Source of the DNA: Planococcus citreus
Lineage (GTDB): Bacteria > Bacillota > Bacilli > Bacillales_A > Planococcaceae
Assembly: GCF_003664125.1 (NCBI RefSeq)
Contig: NZ_RCCP01000005.1
Coordinates: 87,882 to 151,881 of the forward strand
DNA length: 64,000 bases
Direction: 5' to 3'
The notes beneath the pieces were generated by a model. That model worked only from the letters and a program-made list of their open reading frames with translations. It made no database searches and was not told the origin of the DNA. Below are positions 47,537 through 57,067 of this stretch, piece after piece. How positions within the stretch are numbered: the first letter of the stretch is position 1; each line of letters opens with the position of its first letter. The translations under genes and the position numbers were made by a program.

Positions 47537-48706
47537 TCAACGGAGTGCGCGGATGACTCGGCTGACACCATCTTCTAAGGTCTGTGTCGGGCACGCGATA
47601 TTCATTCGCAAGAAACCGCGGCCGGCTTCGCCGTATTTTGATCCCGGCTCAAGCGCCACTTTTCCTTTTTCGAGCAGGCGTTTCATCACTTCGTCTTCGG
47701 TGAAACCGAGCGCCCGGTAATCGATCCACAATAAGTATGTCGATTGCGGTCTGCGAATCTTCAAGCCAGGCAATTCGCGTTCGAGCCGTTCCAACGCATA
47801 ATCAATATGGTGTGCTAACACTTCGAGCAATTCATTCAGCCACGGTTCACCTTGTTCGTATGCGGCTTTCCATGCAACAGGCGCAAATGCATTTAGAGAA
47901 CCAGTGCCGTGCGCTTGCATATGCTGTTCCAAACGAGAGCGTTTATCGGAATCGGGAGAAACGATCATCGCCGCTTGAATTCCTGCCAGGTTAAACGTTT
48001 TTGTCGGGGCGATGCATGTGAAGATGCGGTTTCGCTCGCTGCCGGCAACCGATAGCAGTGGTGTATGGGTTTCCCCAGCATGGATTAAGTCACTATGGAT
48101 TTCATCCGAAAGAATCAACACATCATGGCGTGTGCATAACTGGACGATGTTCTCCAATTCAGTCGGTGTCCACAATTTGCCGCCGGGATTATGCGGATTA
48201 CACAAAATAAACAACTGTGCTTTTTCGAGCTTGGCTTCAAAATCAACCCAATCGATGGTGTACTCGCCATCTTGCTCTGTCAATTCGGAGTACAGGACTC
48301 CGCGCCCAAGATTTTTAGGGATGGAGAAAAATGGCGGATAGACAGGCGGTGTTACCAGTACGTGATCTCCAATGTCGGTAAAGACGTCGATGATGCTTGC
48401 CATGGCTGGGATAACGCCTTGGTGAAACAGCATCCAATCTGTTTCGACTGTTAAGCCGTGGCGTTTTTTCAGCCAATTCGCAGCTGCTGTTTTGCACTCC
48501 TCGCATATGTATGAGTAACCGAAAATCGGATGTTCCAATCGTTCTCGCAAAGCGTCAGTCACTGGAGGCGGCGCCGGGAAATCCATATCCGCAACCCACA
48601 TCGGCAATATGCCGGATGCATCCTGGATTCCATAGACTGACTCCATCCGCCCCCATTTCACCGAACGGCTGTCCCGCCGGTCATGTGTTTGTTCGAACAA
48701 ATTCAA
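47537..48706 (-). CDS. patB: PatB/MalY-type cystathionine beta-lyase
   Basis: 389 residues, fold-type I PLP enzyme. The N-terminal pattern WVADMDFPAPPPVTDAL is typical of the MalY/PatB group; the PLP lysine is in CIAPTKTFNLAGIQ, with SDEIHSDLI before it. PatB has C-S lyase activity in Bacillus and contributes to methionine metabolism. The ATG follows GGAGATT. Divergent from the yugE-like gene. Confidence 0.92.
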   Translation of the reverse strand: MNLFEQTHDRRDSRSVKWGRMESVYGIQDASGILPMWVADMDFPAPPPVTDALRERLEHPIFGYSYICEECKTAAANWLKKRHGLTVETDWMLFHQGVIPAMASIIDVFTDIGDHVLVTPPVYPPFFSIPKNLGRGVLYSELTEQDGEYTIDWVDFEAKLEKAQLFILCNPHNPGGKLWTPTELENIVQLCTRHDVLILSDEIHSDLIHAGETHTPLLSVAGSERNRIFTCIAPTKTFNLAGIQAAMIVSPDSDKRSRLEQHMQAHGTGSLNAFAPVAWKAAYEQGEPWLNELLEVLAHHIDYALERLERELPGLKIRRPQSTYLLWIDYRALGFTEDEVMKRLLEKGKVALEPGSKYGEAGRGFLRMNIACPTQTLEDGVSRVIRALR

Positions 48707-48781
48707 AGCAATCTCCTCATTTCTTTTTGGTTTCTATGATATTATAGCTGTTAACGATACAGGAATGATAGGTGAAAACGA

Positions 48782-49042
48782 ATGGATACGGTGGACATGG
48801 ATAAAAGAGCGCTGAGGATTATGGAAGGGTGGGACCCATTTTCTGTCGGCACTGGCGAGTACAATACAGAAGCGAATGATGTCATCGACAGGCTGCACGA
48901 TATCGACCATCCATCAGATTTAGCGAAAGCGATCCAAGGCATTTACGAATCAAGCTTCAAGCAATGGATTCCGTTGGAGAAATGCGTGGAAGTCTCCTAT
49001 AAGCTATTGGCTGTAAAGTATGAAGCAAAACACATCATTTGA
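48782..49042 (+). CDS. yugE: DUF1871 protein, YugE-like
   Basis: 86 residues of DUF1871. The central phrase WDPFSVGTGEYNTEANDVIDR resembles YugE; the protein is acidic and helical. No function is known. Start follows ATAGGTGAAAACG, which is weak; a second ATG at codon 6 is possible. Terminator shared with the xre gene. Confidence 0.85.
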   Translation: MDTVDMDKRALRIMEGWDPFSVGTGEYNTEANDVIDRLHDIDHPSDLAKAIQGIYESSFKQWIPLEKCVEVSYKLLAVKYEAKHII

Positions 49043-49063
49043 AAAAAACCAAAATAAAAAAGC

Positions 49064-49093
49064 TCCGGCACAGTGCCGAAGCTTTTTTATTTT
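49064..49093. terminator. bidirectional terminator (yugE / xre)
   Basis: AAGCTCCGGCA / TGCCGAAGCTT stem flanked by A and T runs. The xre stop lies in the T run. Confidence 0.9.
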
Positions 49094-49308
49094 GGTGTTT
49101 CCAGTCCGTCAAGCAAGTTGGAAGCAGGTACTTCGAGTGCATTTGATAGCACAAGGATCGTTTGGACGGACGGTACTTCTTCGCCGCTTTCATAGGATTC
49201 AAGGCGCGCTGTGCCGATGCGTGTCTTTAAAGACAAGTCATCAAGCGACAAATTGCGTTCTTCCCGCAGCATTTTCAATTGGGTGTGCAAATCTTTTTTC
49301 AAAGTCAT
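49087..49308 (-). CDS. small XRE-family helix-turn-helix regulator
   Basis: 73 residues that consist of a single Cro/C1-type HTH: LKMLREERNLSLDDLSLKT, then RIGTARLESYESGEEVPSVQ and ILVLSNALEVPASNLLDG. No effector domain. Preceded by AAGGAGTG. Regulates unknown targets; autonomous small XRE proteins are often local regulators. Ends in the shared terminator. Confidence 0.9.
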   Translation of the reverse strand: MTLKKDLHTQLKMLREERNLSLDDLSLKTRIGTARLESYESGEEVPSVQTILVLSNALEVPASNLLDGLETPK

Positions 49309-49403
49309 ACACTCCTTTTCTTAAAGACTTCCTTCTAGCTCTATCATACCACGACGGAACGTTTTCTTACATATAGAGTTGTGGCATTTTTCGAACAATG
49401 AGA

Positions 49404-50741
49404 TCATGAAAAGATATCGATGATGCCATTGATGAAGACGACGATGATGGCGGCTGGCGCAACATAGCGCACAAGCACACGCCACACTTCCACCCACTTC
49501 TGTTGCTGTGTTAATTCATTATGTGCATCTTTATTGGTCAGCACATATCCCGCAAACAGTGAGATGAACAATGCGCCGAGCGGCAAGCCGATGCGGCTCG
49601 TCAAGATATCCACAAAGTCAAAGAACGTATAGCCGAAGAAAACGGGCTCGCTCATGACGCCGAACGACAAGGCGCTCGGAATGCCGACTACAAAGATCGC
49701 CAAGCCGATAATGAATGCCAAACGGCGGCGGCGGTCGTATTTGTTCTTCACGGCGATCGAGACGGTAATCTCAAGCATCGAAATGGATGAAGTCAAAGTC
49801 GCGAACAATAAGAGGATGAAGAAAATGATGATCAGGAATTGGCCCATGAACAATTGGTCAAAAATGGCCGGCAAGATAATGAAGACAAGGCCTGGCCCCT
49901 GATCCGGCAAGTAATCAAGTGCAAATACTGCAGGGAAGATGATCAATCCGGCCATGATGGAAATGACGATGTTCAAAGTCACAACGCTTACAGCTGAACG
50001 CGTCAAATTCTCGGATTTCTTGAGGTAAGACGCATAAGTGATCATTCCGGCAACACCGACACTCAAGGAGAAGAACGCTTGCCCGAGAGCGACAAGTGCC
50101 GTTTCGAAATTGAAGAACGACCAGTCAGGCACGAACATAAAGCGGACGCCTTCCATTGCCCCGTCAAGTGTCAATGAACGGATCATCAAGATGACGAAGA
50201 AGATGAGCAAGGCCGGCATCATGATTTTGCTGGCGCGTTCAATGCCGGCCTTGATGCCGCCTTGGACGATCCAGATGGTTAGTCCCATGAACGCCGCTTG
50301 TGCGATCAGCACTTCCCATGGATTGCTGATAATGCCGCCGAACAACTCGGCAAAATCTGCATCGCCTAGCCCCGACAGTTGCAAAGTAACAGCGCGTACG
50401 AGATACGATAGCACCCAGCCGCCGACTACACTGTAAAAGGAAAGGATTAGGAAAGAAAAAATAAATCCGGACCAGCCAATTAAATACCACGGCTTTCCGG
50501 GTGCTTGTTTTTTGAGTCCGCTGACGGCATCTGCCTGTCCGCGGCGCCCGATAACGAATTCAGCAAGCAAAATCGGCAAGCCGATCAAGACAGTGCTCAG
50601 GATGAACAGCAAGATAAACACGCTGCCCCCGTTCGCGCCGGTTTCGTATGGGAACTTCCAGATCGCCCCGAGGCCGATTGCACTGCCGGCTGCTGCGAGT
50701 ATGAAACCGATCTTGGACGTCCATTGTTCACGTGCTTTCAT
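49404..50741 (-). CDS. sodium-dependent transporter, NSS family
   Basis: 445 residues with the signature WTSKIGFILAAAGSAIGLGA then IWKFPYETGANGG. Like many bacterial members it is predicted to have 11 helices, shorter than the 514-residue NSS protein at 27989, and no small-subunit gene follows it. Substrate is probably a neutral amino acid but cannot be fixed. Start ATG follows AGGAGG. It is a second NSS transporter of a different subgroup within this window. Confidence 0.92.
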   Translation of the reverse strand: MKAREQWTSKIGFILAAAGSAIGLGAIWKFPYETGANGGSVFILLFILSTVLIGLPILLAEFVIGRRGQADAVSGLKKQAPGKPWYLIGWSGFIFSFLILSFYSVVGGWVLSYLVRAVTLQLSGLGDADFAELFGGIISNPWEVLIAQAAFMGLTIWIVQGGIKAGIERASKIMMPALLIFFVILMIRSLTLDGAMEGVRFMFVPDWSFFNFETALVALGQAFFSLSVGVAGMITYASYLKKSENLTRSAVSVVTLNIVISIMAGLIIFPAVFALDYLPDQGPGLVFIILPAIFDQLFMGQFLIIIFFILLLFATLTSSISMLEITVSIAVKNKYDRRRRLAFIIGLAIFVVGIPSALSFGVMSEPVFFGYTFFDFVDILTSRIGLPLGALFISLFAGYVLTNKDAHNELTQQQKWVEVWRVLVRYVAPAAIIVVFINGIIDIFS

Positions 50742-50883
50742 AATTGGTTCCTCCTAAATCGATTAGATTTCACTATTTTACACGAGCCTCCCAGAAAAAA
50801 ATAGAATTATTTAAAAATGCATTGAATTTCTTCTGTATAATAGAAATAAAAGGAAATTCACGAGAAAGAGAGCTGATGGAGAG

Positions 50884-53433
50884 ATGGATGAAAACAGCAA
50901 TCCAGTAAGCGGGAATAGTCGAAACGAGGAACAGGACATGGCCCAACTGATAGAAGAGCTCAGGCGATTTGCTTATCAAAATGGCATGGCGGCCGAACAG
51001 ACGGATATCTTTACCAGGCAGGTCCAGGAACGTGCAGGCAAAATGGATACTAAGGACGACCCGAAATTAAAACTCTATCGTGCCGCTGCAAAGCAATTAG
51101 CGCAATTTCCCGATCTGCAAAACGACGGCAGCTTGATTGGCTTCCAAGAAGACCGGGAAAGCCATTTGGCGCTGCAATCACTTCCGGTCAATAAGCGCAT
51201 GGCAGTTGTTCTCCATTTAGTAAACGGCCTTGAAATATCTTTCGCTTCACGAGCGCTGCAACTGGAAGAACAAGAGATGCTCGGTTACATCGACAGCGCA
51301 AAAAGCGAGTTAGCGAAAACATTGGCCATAGAAGATCAGCAAGAACTGACGAAGCGGCTCGAATTCCTGGACAAATCCATCAAGCGGGTCAAGCTTCCAG
51401 ATCGGGAAGCACCGATTGAAGAAAGCCCAGCTGCTGACGAACTGCAAAAAGAGCAAGCGCCGAAAGTGAAAAAACCGGCCATCTGGCTCGTCGCAGCATC
51501 GATTGCTTTGCTTGCCGGAGTCGTTGGAGCATCCTTTTTCTTCGACAGCTTCCGCCTGCCATCTGCCTCGGAAGCATCAGAAGGGCAGCTGACGCAGGAA
51601 ATGGCAGATGAGATGGAACAGCAATACGAGGAAAAGAGGGAAAATGCCAAACAACGCCTAGGGGCGGAAGAAAAGCAATTTGCGGAGTTTACCTTTGTAG
51701 CTAACGCCGATCAAGAAAAAGACGAGCTGTTCAGCCGGAGCGAGCTGCAGCAACACAAAGACGACGCGGAACTTTTCACTCAACAGATGGAAGAATTGAT
51801 TTGGATGATCGAAACGCCGAAAGGAATGGGCGAATCCTTGGCAAACTCAGGCCATATGCCAATCGATGAAATGGACCGTTTTATGGAACTATATTTGATG
51901 AAAACAAATGAACTGCAGGATTTTGCAGAAAACATTTTAAAAGATAACGAAGAACAATTACCCGCTGCATCCGAACATTATGGCGAGCCGCAGTTATTAA
52001 TAGAAGATATCCCGGATGCATCTGCTGAACTGGAGCAATTGCTTGCTGCATGGCCAGAATACGGGCTGCGCTTCCGTCTGACAGATCCGGACAGGATGCA
52101 TTTGTTGACGAAGGATATTGAACAGTTACAGCAGCTTCCGCAATTCCAGACACATCCATTTGCAGGGATGTATCTACCATTGGTCATGTTCCACCCTTAT
52201 TTCGATGAACAAGGCTGGCTGGTCGAGCCGAACCATCTGATTGGCGCATTCGACGCTATGCTTTATTTATTGATTGATGAACCAACGGACAGCGCTTTAA
52301 AAACTGAGATCGAAGTGATGTATGAGCAGATCTTCTGGCAAATCACCAAAGGTTCGGACAGCGAAATTTATGAAGAGGGCACCGTTAAGCCCGAAATCCG
52401 CAAACTCTGGAAGACGCTCTCCTCATACGACCCATTGGCGGCGATCCTATTGCCGGTGATCGATGAAATGGAAGACAGCGGCTGGCAGCAATCCGACTCT
52501 TTGGACCGCTTGGAATACGGAGATAGTCTGGAGATGCTCAAGCTAGAACAGCAAGGGGAACTGAGTTCAACCTTGCCAAACGGTGATTTTCCATTAGAGT
52601 CGGAATTGGTAGACTTGGCGGATTTCGATTACGATCGTGTCAAGGAACTGTATGCGCGTTTCAAACAATCCTATGATATGGATTTGCTAGCCGGCGTGCA
52701 GCCGCTGGATGTTTACTTCCTTTATTTTTATGCGAACCAGGAGAAAGACCCGGAAACGATGTACCATCTGTTGGCGGACAGCAAACTTAAGCCAAGCCTG
52801 GAGCAGTATAGGGCAGACTGGGAGCCGATTCCTGAATTGACGGAAAATACGCTATGGGTTGAAATCCAGCAAGAAATGATGCAGCGCATCTACAAGAAAG
52901 TGATGATCCAGCCGGCAGTGGCGTATGAAGAGCAGGATATCGGGTTCCGCCGGTCCAATCCGCTTCAGCCAGCTTTAGTAACGGAACAGGACCATATTTG
53001 GCTCGTTCAATACGAGCAGCAAGAATTCTCTCAAGCGCCGGATCCGGAGTTGCAGAAACAGGGCATGGAGGCGTATAAAGCATTGGCGAATCAAGAGAAA
53101 CTGCCGAAAAATACGTCGCCGCTCGTTGTCACGTATGCCTTATTGCATGCGATCGAACAAGAGGACGCAGCGGTCGCCAATGCCTTGCTAGTCCCCGGAA
53201 CCGAGGGCCAGAAAATCGAGTTTTGGCGCAATTTTGCTGGAAGTCATCAAGTCGCAGGTTTCGATAATTTGAGATCAGTGTCATTCACGGCAACGGATTT
53301 AAATATCGAAAATGAAGTGGATGCCAGTCTTGAAATCTTATATGAAATAGAGGGCGCCAGTGAATGGTACGAACATTTGAATATGAAGAAAACACTGGAT
53401 GGCTGGCGCTTCGAGTTGTTTCCTAGTTACTGA
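50884..53433 (+). CDS. membrane-anchored protein with sigma-region-4-like N terminus, unknown function
   Basis: 849 residues, no family recognised. Residues about 98-146 (LQSLPVNKRMAVVLHLVNGL to AKSELAKTL) have the spacing of an ECF sigma region 4 HTH (LP-x-R-x-V-x-L-x-GL... A-x-L). A charged stretch follows, then one transmembrane helix at about 199-220 (PAIWLVAASIALLAGVVGAS), so the N terminus should be inside and the 620-residue acidic, helical remainder outside. The outer part has no cysteine pair or enzyme motif that I can name. Start follows GATGGAGAG; TATAAT at 50836-50841 may be its -10. It stands alone between two units. Confidence 0.85.
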   Translation: MDENSNPVSGNSRNEEQDMAQLIEELRRFAYQNGMAAEQTDIFTRQVQERAGKMDTKDDPKLKLYRAAAKQLAQFPDLQNDGSLIGFQEDRESHLALQSLPVNKRMAVVLHLVNGLEISFASRALQLEEQEMLGYIDSAKSELAKTLAIEDQQELTKRLEFLDKSIKRVKLPDREAPIEESPAADELQKEQAPKVKKPAIWLVAASIALLAGVVGASFFFDSFRLPSASEASEGQLTQEMADEMEQQYEEKRENAKQRLGAEEKQFAEFTFVANADQEKDELFSRSELQQHKDDAELFTQQMEELIWMIETPKGMGESLANSGHMPIDEMDRFMELYLMKTNELQDFAENILKDNEEQLPAASEHYGEPQLLIEDIPDASAELEQLLAAWPEYGLRFRLTDPDRMHLLTKDIEQLQQLPQFQTHPFAGMYLPLVMFHPYFDEQGWLVEPNHLIGAFDAMLYLLIDEPTDSALKTEIEVMYEQIFWQITKGSDSEIYEEGTVKPEIRKLWKTLSSYDPLAAILLPVIDEMEDSGWQQSDSLDRLEYGDSLEMLKLEQQGELSSTLPNGDFPLESELVDLADFDYDRVKELYARFKQSYDMDLLAGVQPLDVYFLYFYANQEKDPETMYHLLADSKLKPSLEQYRADWEPIPELTENTLWVEIQQEMMQRIYKKVMIQPAVAYEEQDIGFRRSNPLQPALVTEQDHIWLVQYEQQEFSQAPDPELQKQGMEAYKALANQEKLPKNTSPLVVTYALLHAIEQEDAAVANALLVPGTEGQKIEFWRNFAGSHQVAGFDNLRSVSFTATDLNIENEVDASLEILYEIEGASEWYEHLNMKKTLDGWRFELFPSY

Positions 53434-53519
53434 TTTTACTCTTATAAGGAACCTGTGCTATAATGTACAGATGCCAATAGGTGTACAGTAATTTAGATAA
53501 AGACTAGGAGCGGTTAACT

Positions 53520-53894
53520 ATGACAAAAACGTATCAAACAGGAGATAAAGTCTCCGGCAAAGTAACAGGAATCCAGCCATACGGTGCATTCGTTGCACTT
53601 GACGACCAAACACAAGGACTTGTCCACATTTCAGAAATTACGCACGGTTATGTGAAAGAAGTCAGCGAATACTTGTCTGTTGGACAGGAAGTAGACGTGA
53701 AAGTTTTGGACGTCGATACTAAATCGAAAAAAATCAGCTTGTCGATTCGCGCGTTGCAAGAACAGCCGCCGGCAGCTCAAAAAAGTGAAAAGCCGCGTCA
53801 ATCTCTTCAGTCTCATGTGAACGAGAGCGACTCTGAAGGCTTCAACACTTTGAAAGACAAAATGCAGGAATGGATCAAACGTTCCGGCCAATAA
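53520..53894 (+). CDS. S1 RNA-binding protein, CvfD/YugI-like
   Basis: 124 residues: a single S1 domain (residues 5-75: GDKVSGKVTGIQPYGAFVAL, then GLVHISEI and VDVKVLDVDTKSKKISLSIR) and a charged tail. Homologues (general stress protein 13, CvfD) bind ribosomes or mRNA and influence translation. Start follows AGGAGCGG. Confidence 0.92.
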   Translation: MTKTYQTGDKVSGKVTGIQPYGAFVALDDQTQGLVHISEITHGYVKEVSEYLSVGQEVDVKVLDVDTKSKKISLSIRALQEQPPAAQKSEKPRQSLQSHVNESDSEGFNTLKDKMQEWIKRSGQ

Positions 53895-53903
53895 GAACTC
53901 AAT

Positions 53904-53945
53904 AAAACGCCCAATCGACATTACGTCGATTGGGCGTTTTTTTTG
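53904..53945. terminator. bidirectional terminator (cvfD / rocR-like)
   Basis: AAAACGCCCAATCGAC / GTCGATTGGGCGTTTT stem. Its arm also encodes the last five residues of the leftward rocR-like gene, whose stop lies in the loop. Confidence 0.92.
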
Positions 53946-55231
53946 ATCTTCCGCAGGCGGTATTGAAGATTCTGGCGGCTCATGCCGAGTGCTTGGGCTG
54001 CCTTTGTTACATTACCCCCGAAAAGGTCCATCGCTTTTTCCAAGTAATACATTTCCGCTTCTTGCAAATATTCCTCGAGCGGCAGTAAATCCTTATCGGA
54101 GCGGACCAGGAAATCTTCCGGCTGCAGCGACCCGCTTTGGGTTTTTAGCTTAAAGTGGTGCGGTAGCATGGAAGCTGTCACGACTTCCTGTGTCGTGACG
54201 AGTGATGTGATTTCATCCAACAGCAATTCGAGTTCTTTCAAGTTGCCCGGCCAGTCATAGCTGAGGAATAATTTCTCCACTTCATCTGACAAAGAACGTA
54301 TGACCGATCCGACTTTCATGCGGTGCCTGGAGAAATAATCATCGACAAACGGTAGGATGTCTTCTTTCCTGCGGCGCAATGGTTCCACTTTGATGGTCAT
54401 GGCCGAGAAGAAATAATATAAATCTTTTACTAGAGTATTAGAAGAGATCAGCTCGACGGGATCGTCACCGACGCTCGCGACAAAATAGCAATCGCCTGCC
54501 GCATGCCGTTCGACGACTTCAAGCAATTGCATCTGCAAGGCGCGCGGCAACAAGTCAATGCGCTCACAATAAATCGTGCCATGCTGCATGCGTTCAATTT
54601 CCTTATCCAACTCGTCAATCAACCGGCTATCGGTGCCGTGGCAATACAAGATATGCATCGGAAGCTCGGAAGCATGAGCGGAATGGATCGCTTCCGCGAG
54701 AAGTTCTTTTCCGGTACCTGATTCTCCGACCAATAACACGGGCAATTTCGCGGCTGCAGCTTTTTCTGCACGGGCAATGATGTTTTTCATGCTCGCCGAT
54801 ACGGCAGTCAAGCTCGCGAACGTAATCGGTTCCTCGTATTTTTTTAATGGTTGGTAGATGACACGCTCCAAAGTCGTGACATCCCGTGCAAGTTCAATCG
54901 CCCCAATCAATTCGCCGTTCTCAAAGACTGGATAACTATCGTTGATGGTCGTAATCTCTTGGCCTTTACGGTTCCAATACGTTTGTTTGATGTTCAAGAT
55001 CGGGGTGCCGCTCGTCAGTACTTGCAGCAAAGTGCTCTGTGTTTGGTCGAAACGGAACATCTCCAAAAGCGACCGGTCCGTTAATTCCTGAAAATCGAAG
55101 CCTTCGATTTCCCGCATCTTGCGGTTATATAAAATGGTCTTCCCTTTGCTGTCTATGGCGTGTAAACCTACAGCCACGTGGTCTCCAGCGAATTTATAAA
55201 AAGGGGCCAAGTCTATTTGCGCATCGTTCAT
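53921..55231 (-). CDS. RocR-like PAS-AAA-Fis regulator lacking the GAFTGA motif
   Basis: 436 residues: PAS sensor (about 10-120), AAA+ domain (about 135-345) with Walker A GESGTGKE, and a C-terminal Fis HTH (GNVTKAAQALGMSRQNLQYRLR). This is the layout of the sigma-54 activator RocR. However, the GAFTGA loop is absent (the stretch 190-220 is short), Walker B reads GTIYCERI instead of GTLFLDEI, and the arginine-finger segment reads LVKDLYYFF. The start ATG 55231 follows TTGGAGTG. It likely acts at SigA promoters, perhaps repressing or activating rocA. Divergent from rocA. Confidence 0.9.
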   Translation of the reverse strand: MNDAQIDLAPFYKFAGDHVAVGLHAIDSKGKTILYNRKMREIEGFDFQELTDRSLLEMFRFDQTQSTLLQVLTSGTPILNIKQTYWNRKGQEITTINDSYPVFENGELIGAIELARDVTTLERVIYQPLKKYEEPITFASLTAVSASMKNIIARAEKAAAAKLPVLLVGESGTGKELLAEAIHSAHASELPMHILYCHGTDSRLIDELDKEIERMQHGTIYCERIDLLPRALQMQLLEVVERHAAGDCYFVASVGDDPVELISSNTLVKDLYYFFSAMTIKVEPLRRRKEDILPFVDDYFSRHRMKVGSVIRSLSDEVEKLFLSYDWPGNLKELELLLDEITSLVTTQEVVTASMLPHHFKLKTQSGSLQPEDFLVRSDKDLLPLEEYLQEAEMYYLEKAMDLFGGNVTKAAQALGMSRQNLQYRLRKIKKNAQST

Positions 55232-55274
55232 GGCCATCACTCCAAAATTTTTTTGACTTTTTAGATTAAAATAC

Positions 55275-55303
55275 TTGAAAAACGCAATAATCTTTTGCAT
55301 TAT
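55275..55303 (+). promoter_or_regulatory. probable SigA promoter of rocA
   Basis: TTGAAA (55275-55280), 17 bases, CATTAT (55298-55303). No good -24/-12 (TGGCAC-N5-TTGC) pair was found in this gap. Confidence 0.5.
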
Positions 55304-55323
55304 TATAAGTGGAAACAGATTAA

Positions 55324-55345
55324 GAGTGCAAATTTTTTTGCGCTC
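55324..55345. promoter_or_regulatory. rocA leader palindrome (operator candidate)
   Basis: GAGTGCAAA-TTTT-TTTGCGCTC, one mismatch between the 9-bp arms, between the promoter and the rocA ribosome site (AAGGAGG). Confidence 0.6.
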
Positions 55346-55369
55346 GCTCAATTATAAGGAGGATTCCCA

Positions 55370-56914
55370 ATGATTCCCTACAAACATGAACCATTCACAG
55401 ATTTCTCGATCGAGGAGAATCGCAATGCATACTTGGAAGGCCTGAAAACGGTTGAAGGATACCTCGGCCAGGATTACCCGCTAATCATCGGCGGAGAACG
55501 CGTAACGACTGAAGACAAAATCGTTTCATTCAATCCGGCGGATAAAGAAGAAATCGTTGGGCGCGTCTCCAAATCAAATAAAGAACTCGCAGAAAAAGCT
55601 ATGCAAGAAGCGGACGCTGCCTTTAAAACATGGAAAAAAGTGAAACCTGAAGTACGTGCAGATGTCTTGTTCAGAGCAGCAGCGATCATTCGCCGCCGTA
55701 AACATGAATTCTCTGCGCTACTTACTAAAGAAGCAGGCAAGCCATGGAATGAAGCAGATGCAGATACTGCAGAAGCAATCGATTTCCTAGAATACTACGG
55801 CCGCCAAATGCTGCGCCTAAAAGACGGCATGCCAATGGAAAGCCGTCCTGGCGAATACAACCGCTATGACTATATTCCACTCGGCGTCGGCGTTGTCATC
55901 TCTCCGTGGAACTTTGCATTCGCAATCATGGCGGGTACAACAGTTGCAGCGATGGTAGCAGGGAACACGGTTCTTTTGAAGCCAGCTTCAACAACTCCGG
56001 TTGTCGCTTATAAATTCATCGAAGTATTGGAAGAAGCGGGCATGCCTAAAGGCGTCGTCAACTATATTCCTGGACCGGGATCTGAAGTAGGCGACTATTT
56101 GGTCGACCACCCGAACACTCGCTTCATTTCATTCACAGGTTCAAAAGAAGTGGGCTTGCGCATCGCAGAACGTTCTTCGAAAGTGAATGAAGGCCAAATC
56201 TGGATGAAACGCCTAATCGCTGAAATGGGCGGCAAAAACACAATGGTCGTCGACAACAATGCAGACCTTGAGCTTGCAGCACAATCCATCGTCAAATCCG
56301 CTTTCGGCTTCAGTGGGCAGAAATGTTCTGCTGGATCACGTGCGGTCATCGTTGAAGATGTCTACGACGAAGTACTTGAGCGAGTAGTGGAATTGACAAA
56401 TGAACTAACGATCGGTAACACAGTTGACCAATCGAACTTCATGGGTCCTGTCATTGACGGAAACTCATATAAAAAAATCATGGATTACATTGAAATCGGC
56501 AAAGGCGAAGGCCGCCTAGTTGCTGGTGGAGATGGCGACGATTCCACAGGATTCTTCGTGAACCCAACGGTTTTCGCTGACTTGGATCCACAAGCCCGCA
56601 TCATGCAAGAAGAAATCTTCGGGCCGGTTGTTGGATTGATGAAAGCAAAAGACTTCAAAGAAGCGATTGATATCGCCAACAACACAGAATACGGCTTGAC
56701 TGGCGGCGTCATTACCAACAACCGTGAACACCTCGAGTATGCGCGCGACGAGTTCCATGTCGGCAACTTGTACTTTAACCGCGGCTGCACAGGCGCAATC
56801 GTAGGTTATCAGTCATTCGGCGGATTCAACATGTCCGGTACCGATTCAAAAGCAGGCGGGCCAGACTACTTGGTTCTTCATATGCAAGCACAAACAACTT
56901 CTGAGATGTTTTAA
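55370..56914 (+). CDS. rocA: L-glutamate gamma-semialdehyde dehydrogenase
   Basis: 514 residues, standard for RocA/PutC. Cofactor segment [19 protein letters not shown], active-site glutamate region LIAEMGGKN and catalytic cysteine in [12 protein letters not shown]. It oxidises glutamate semialdehyde, the common product of proline and ornithine catabolism, to glutamate. Divergent from the RocR-like regulator, followed by its own terminator, then rocD. Confidence 0.96.
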   Translation: MIPYKHEPFTDFSIEENRNAYLEGLKTVEGYLGQDYPLIIGGERVTTEDKIVSFNPADKEEIVGRVSKSNKELAEKAMQEADAAFKTWKKVKPEVRADVLFRAAAIIRRRKHEFSALLTKEAGKPWNEADADTAEAIDFLEYYGRQMLRLKDGMPMESRPGEYNRYDYIPLGVGVVISPWNFAFAIMAGTTVAAMVAGNTVLLKPASTTPVVAYKFIEVLEEAGMPKGVVNYIPGPGSEVGDYLVDHPNTRFISFTGSKEVGLRIAERSSKVNEGQIWMKRLIAEMGGKNTMVVDNNADLELAAQSIVKSAFGFSGQKCSAGSRAVIVEDVYDEVLERVVELTNELTIGNTVDQSNFMGPVIDGNSYKKIMDYIEIGKGEGRLVAGGDGDDSTGFFVNPTVFADLDPQARIMQEEIFGPVVGLMKAKDFKEAIDIANNTEYGLTGGVITNNREHLEYARDEFHVGNLYFNRGCTGAIVGYQSFGGFNMSGTDSKAGGPDYLVLHMQAQTTSEMF

Positions 56915-56943
56915 TTATTCACTTAATGGTATAATGATGCACA

Positions 56944-56972
56944 AAAGGCAGACTCCGTGTCTGCCTTTTTTT
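56944..56972 (+). terminator. terminator of rocA
   Basis: AAGGCAGAC / GTCTGCCTT stem with T run. Confidence 0.9.
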
Positions 56973-57067
56973 AAAAAAGGTTCCGTTAAGCGCATACATC
57001 TATGAGTAGTGCCACATCACCTTAAGAGCTCAGCGGGTCTACCCTTAACTAAAAGGAGGAATTTGGA

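Noticed and set aside
55285..55345. Possible sigma-54 promoter before rocA (GTGCA ... TTTGC)
   Set aside because: The spacing between the GC of both elements is one base too long and GG is missing at -24; the palindrome explains the sequence better.
57000..57060. Possible T-box or leader RNA before rocD
   Set aside because: Only short inverted repeats such as GGGTCTACCC; no T-box core sequence and no terminator.
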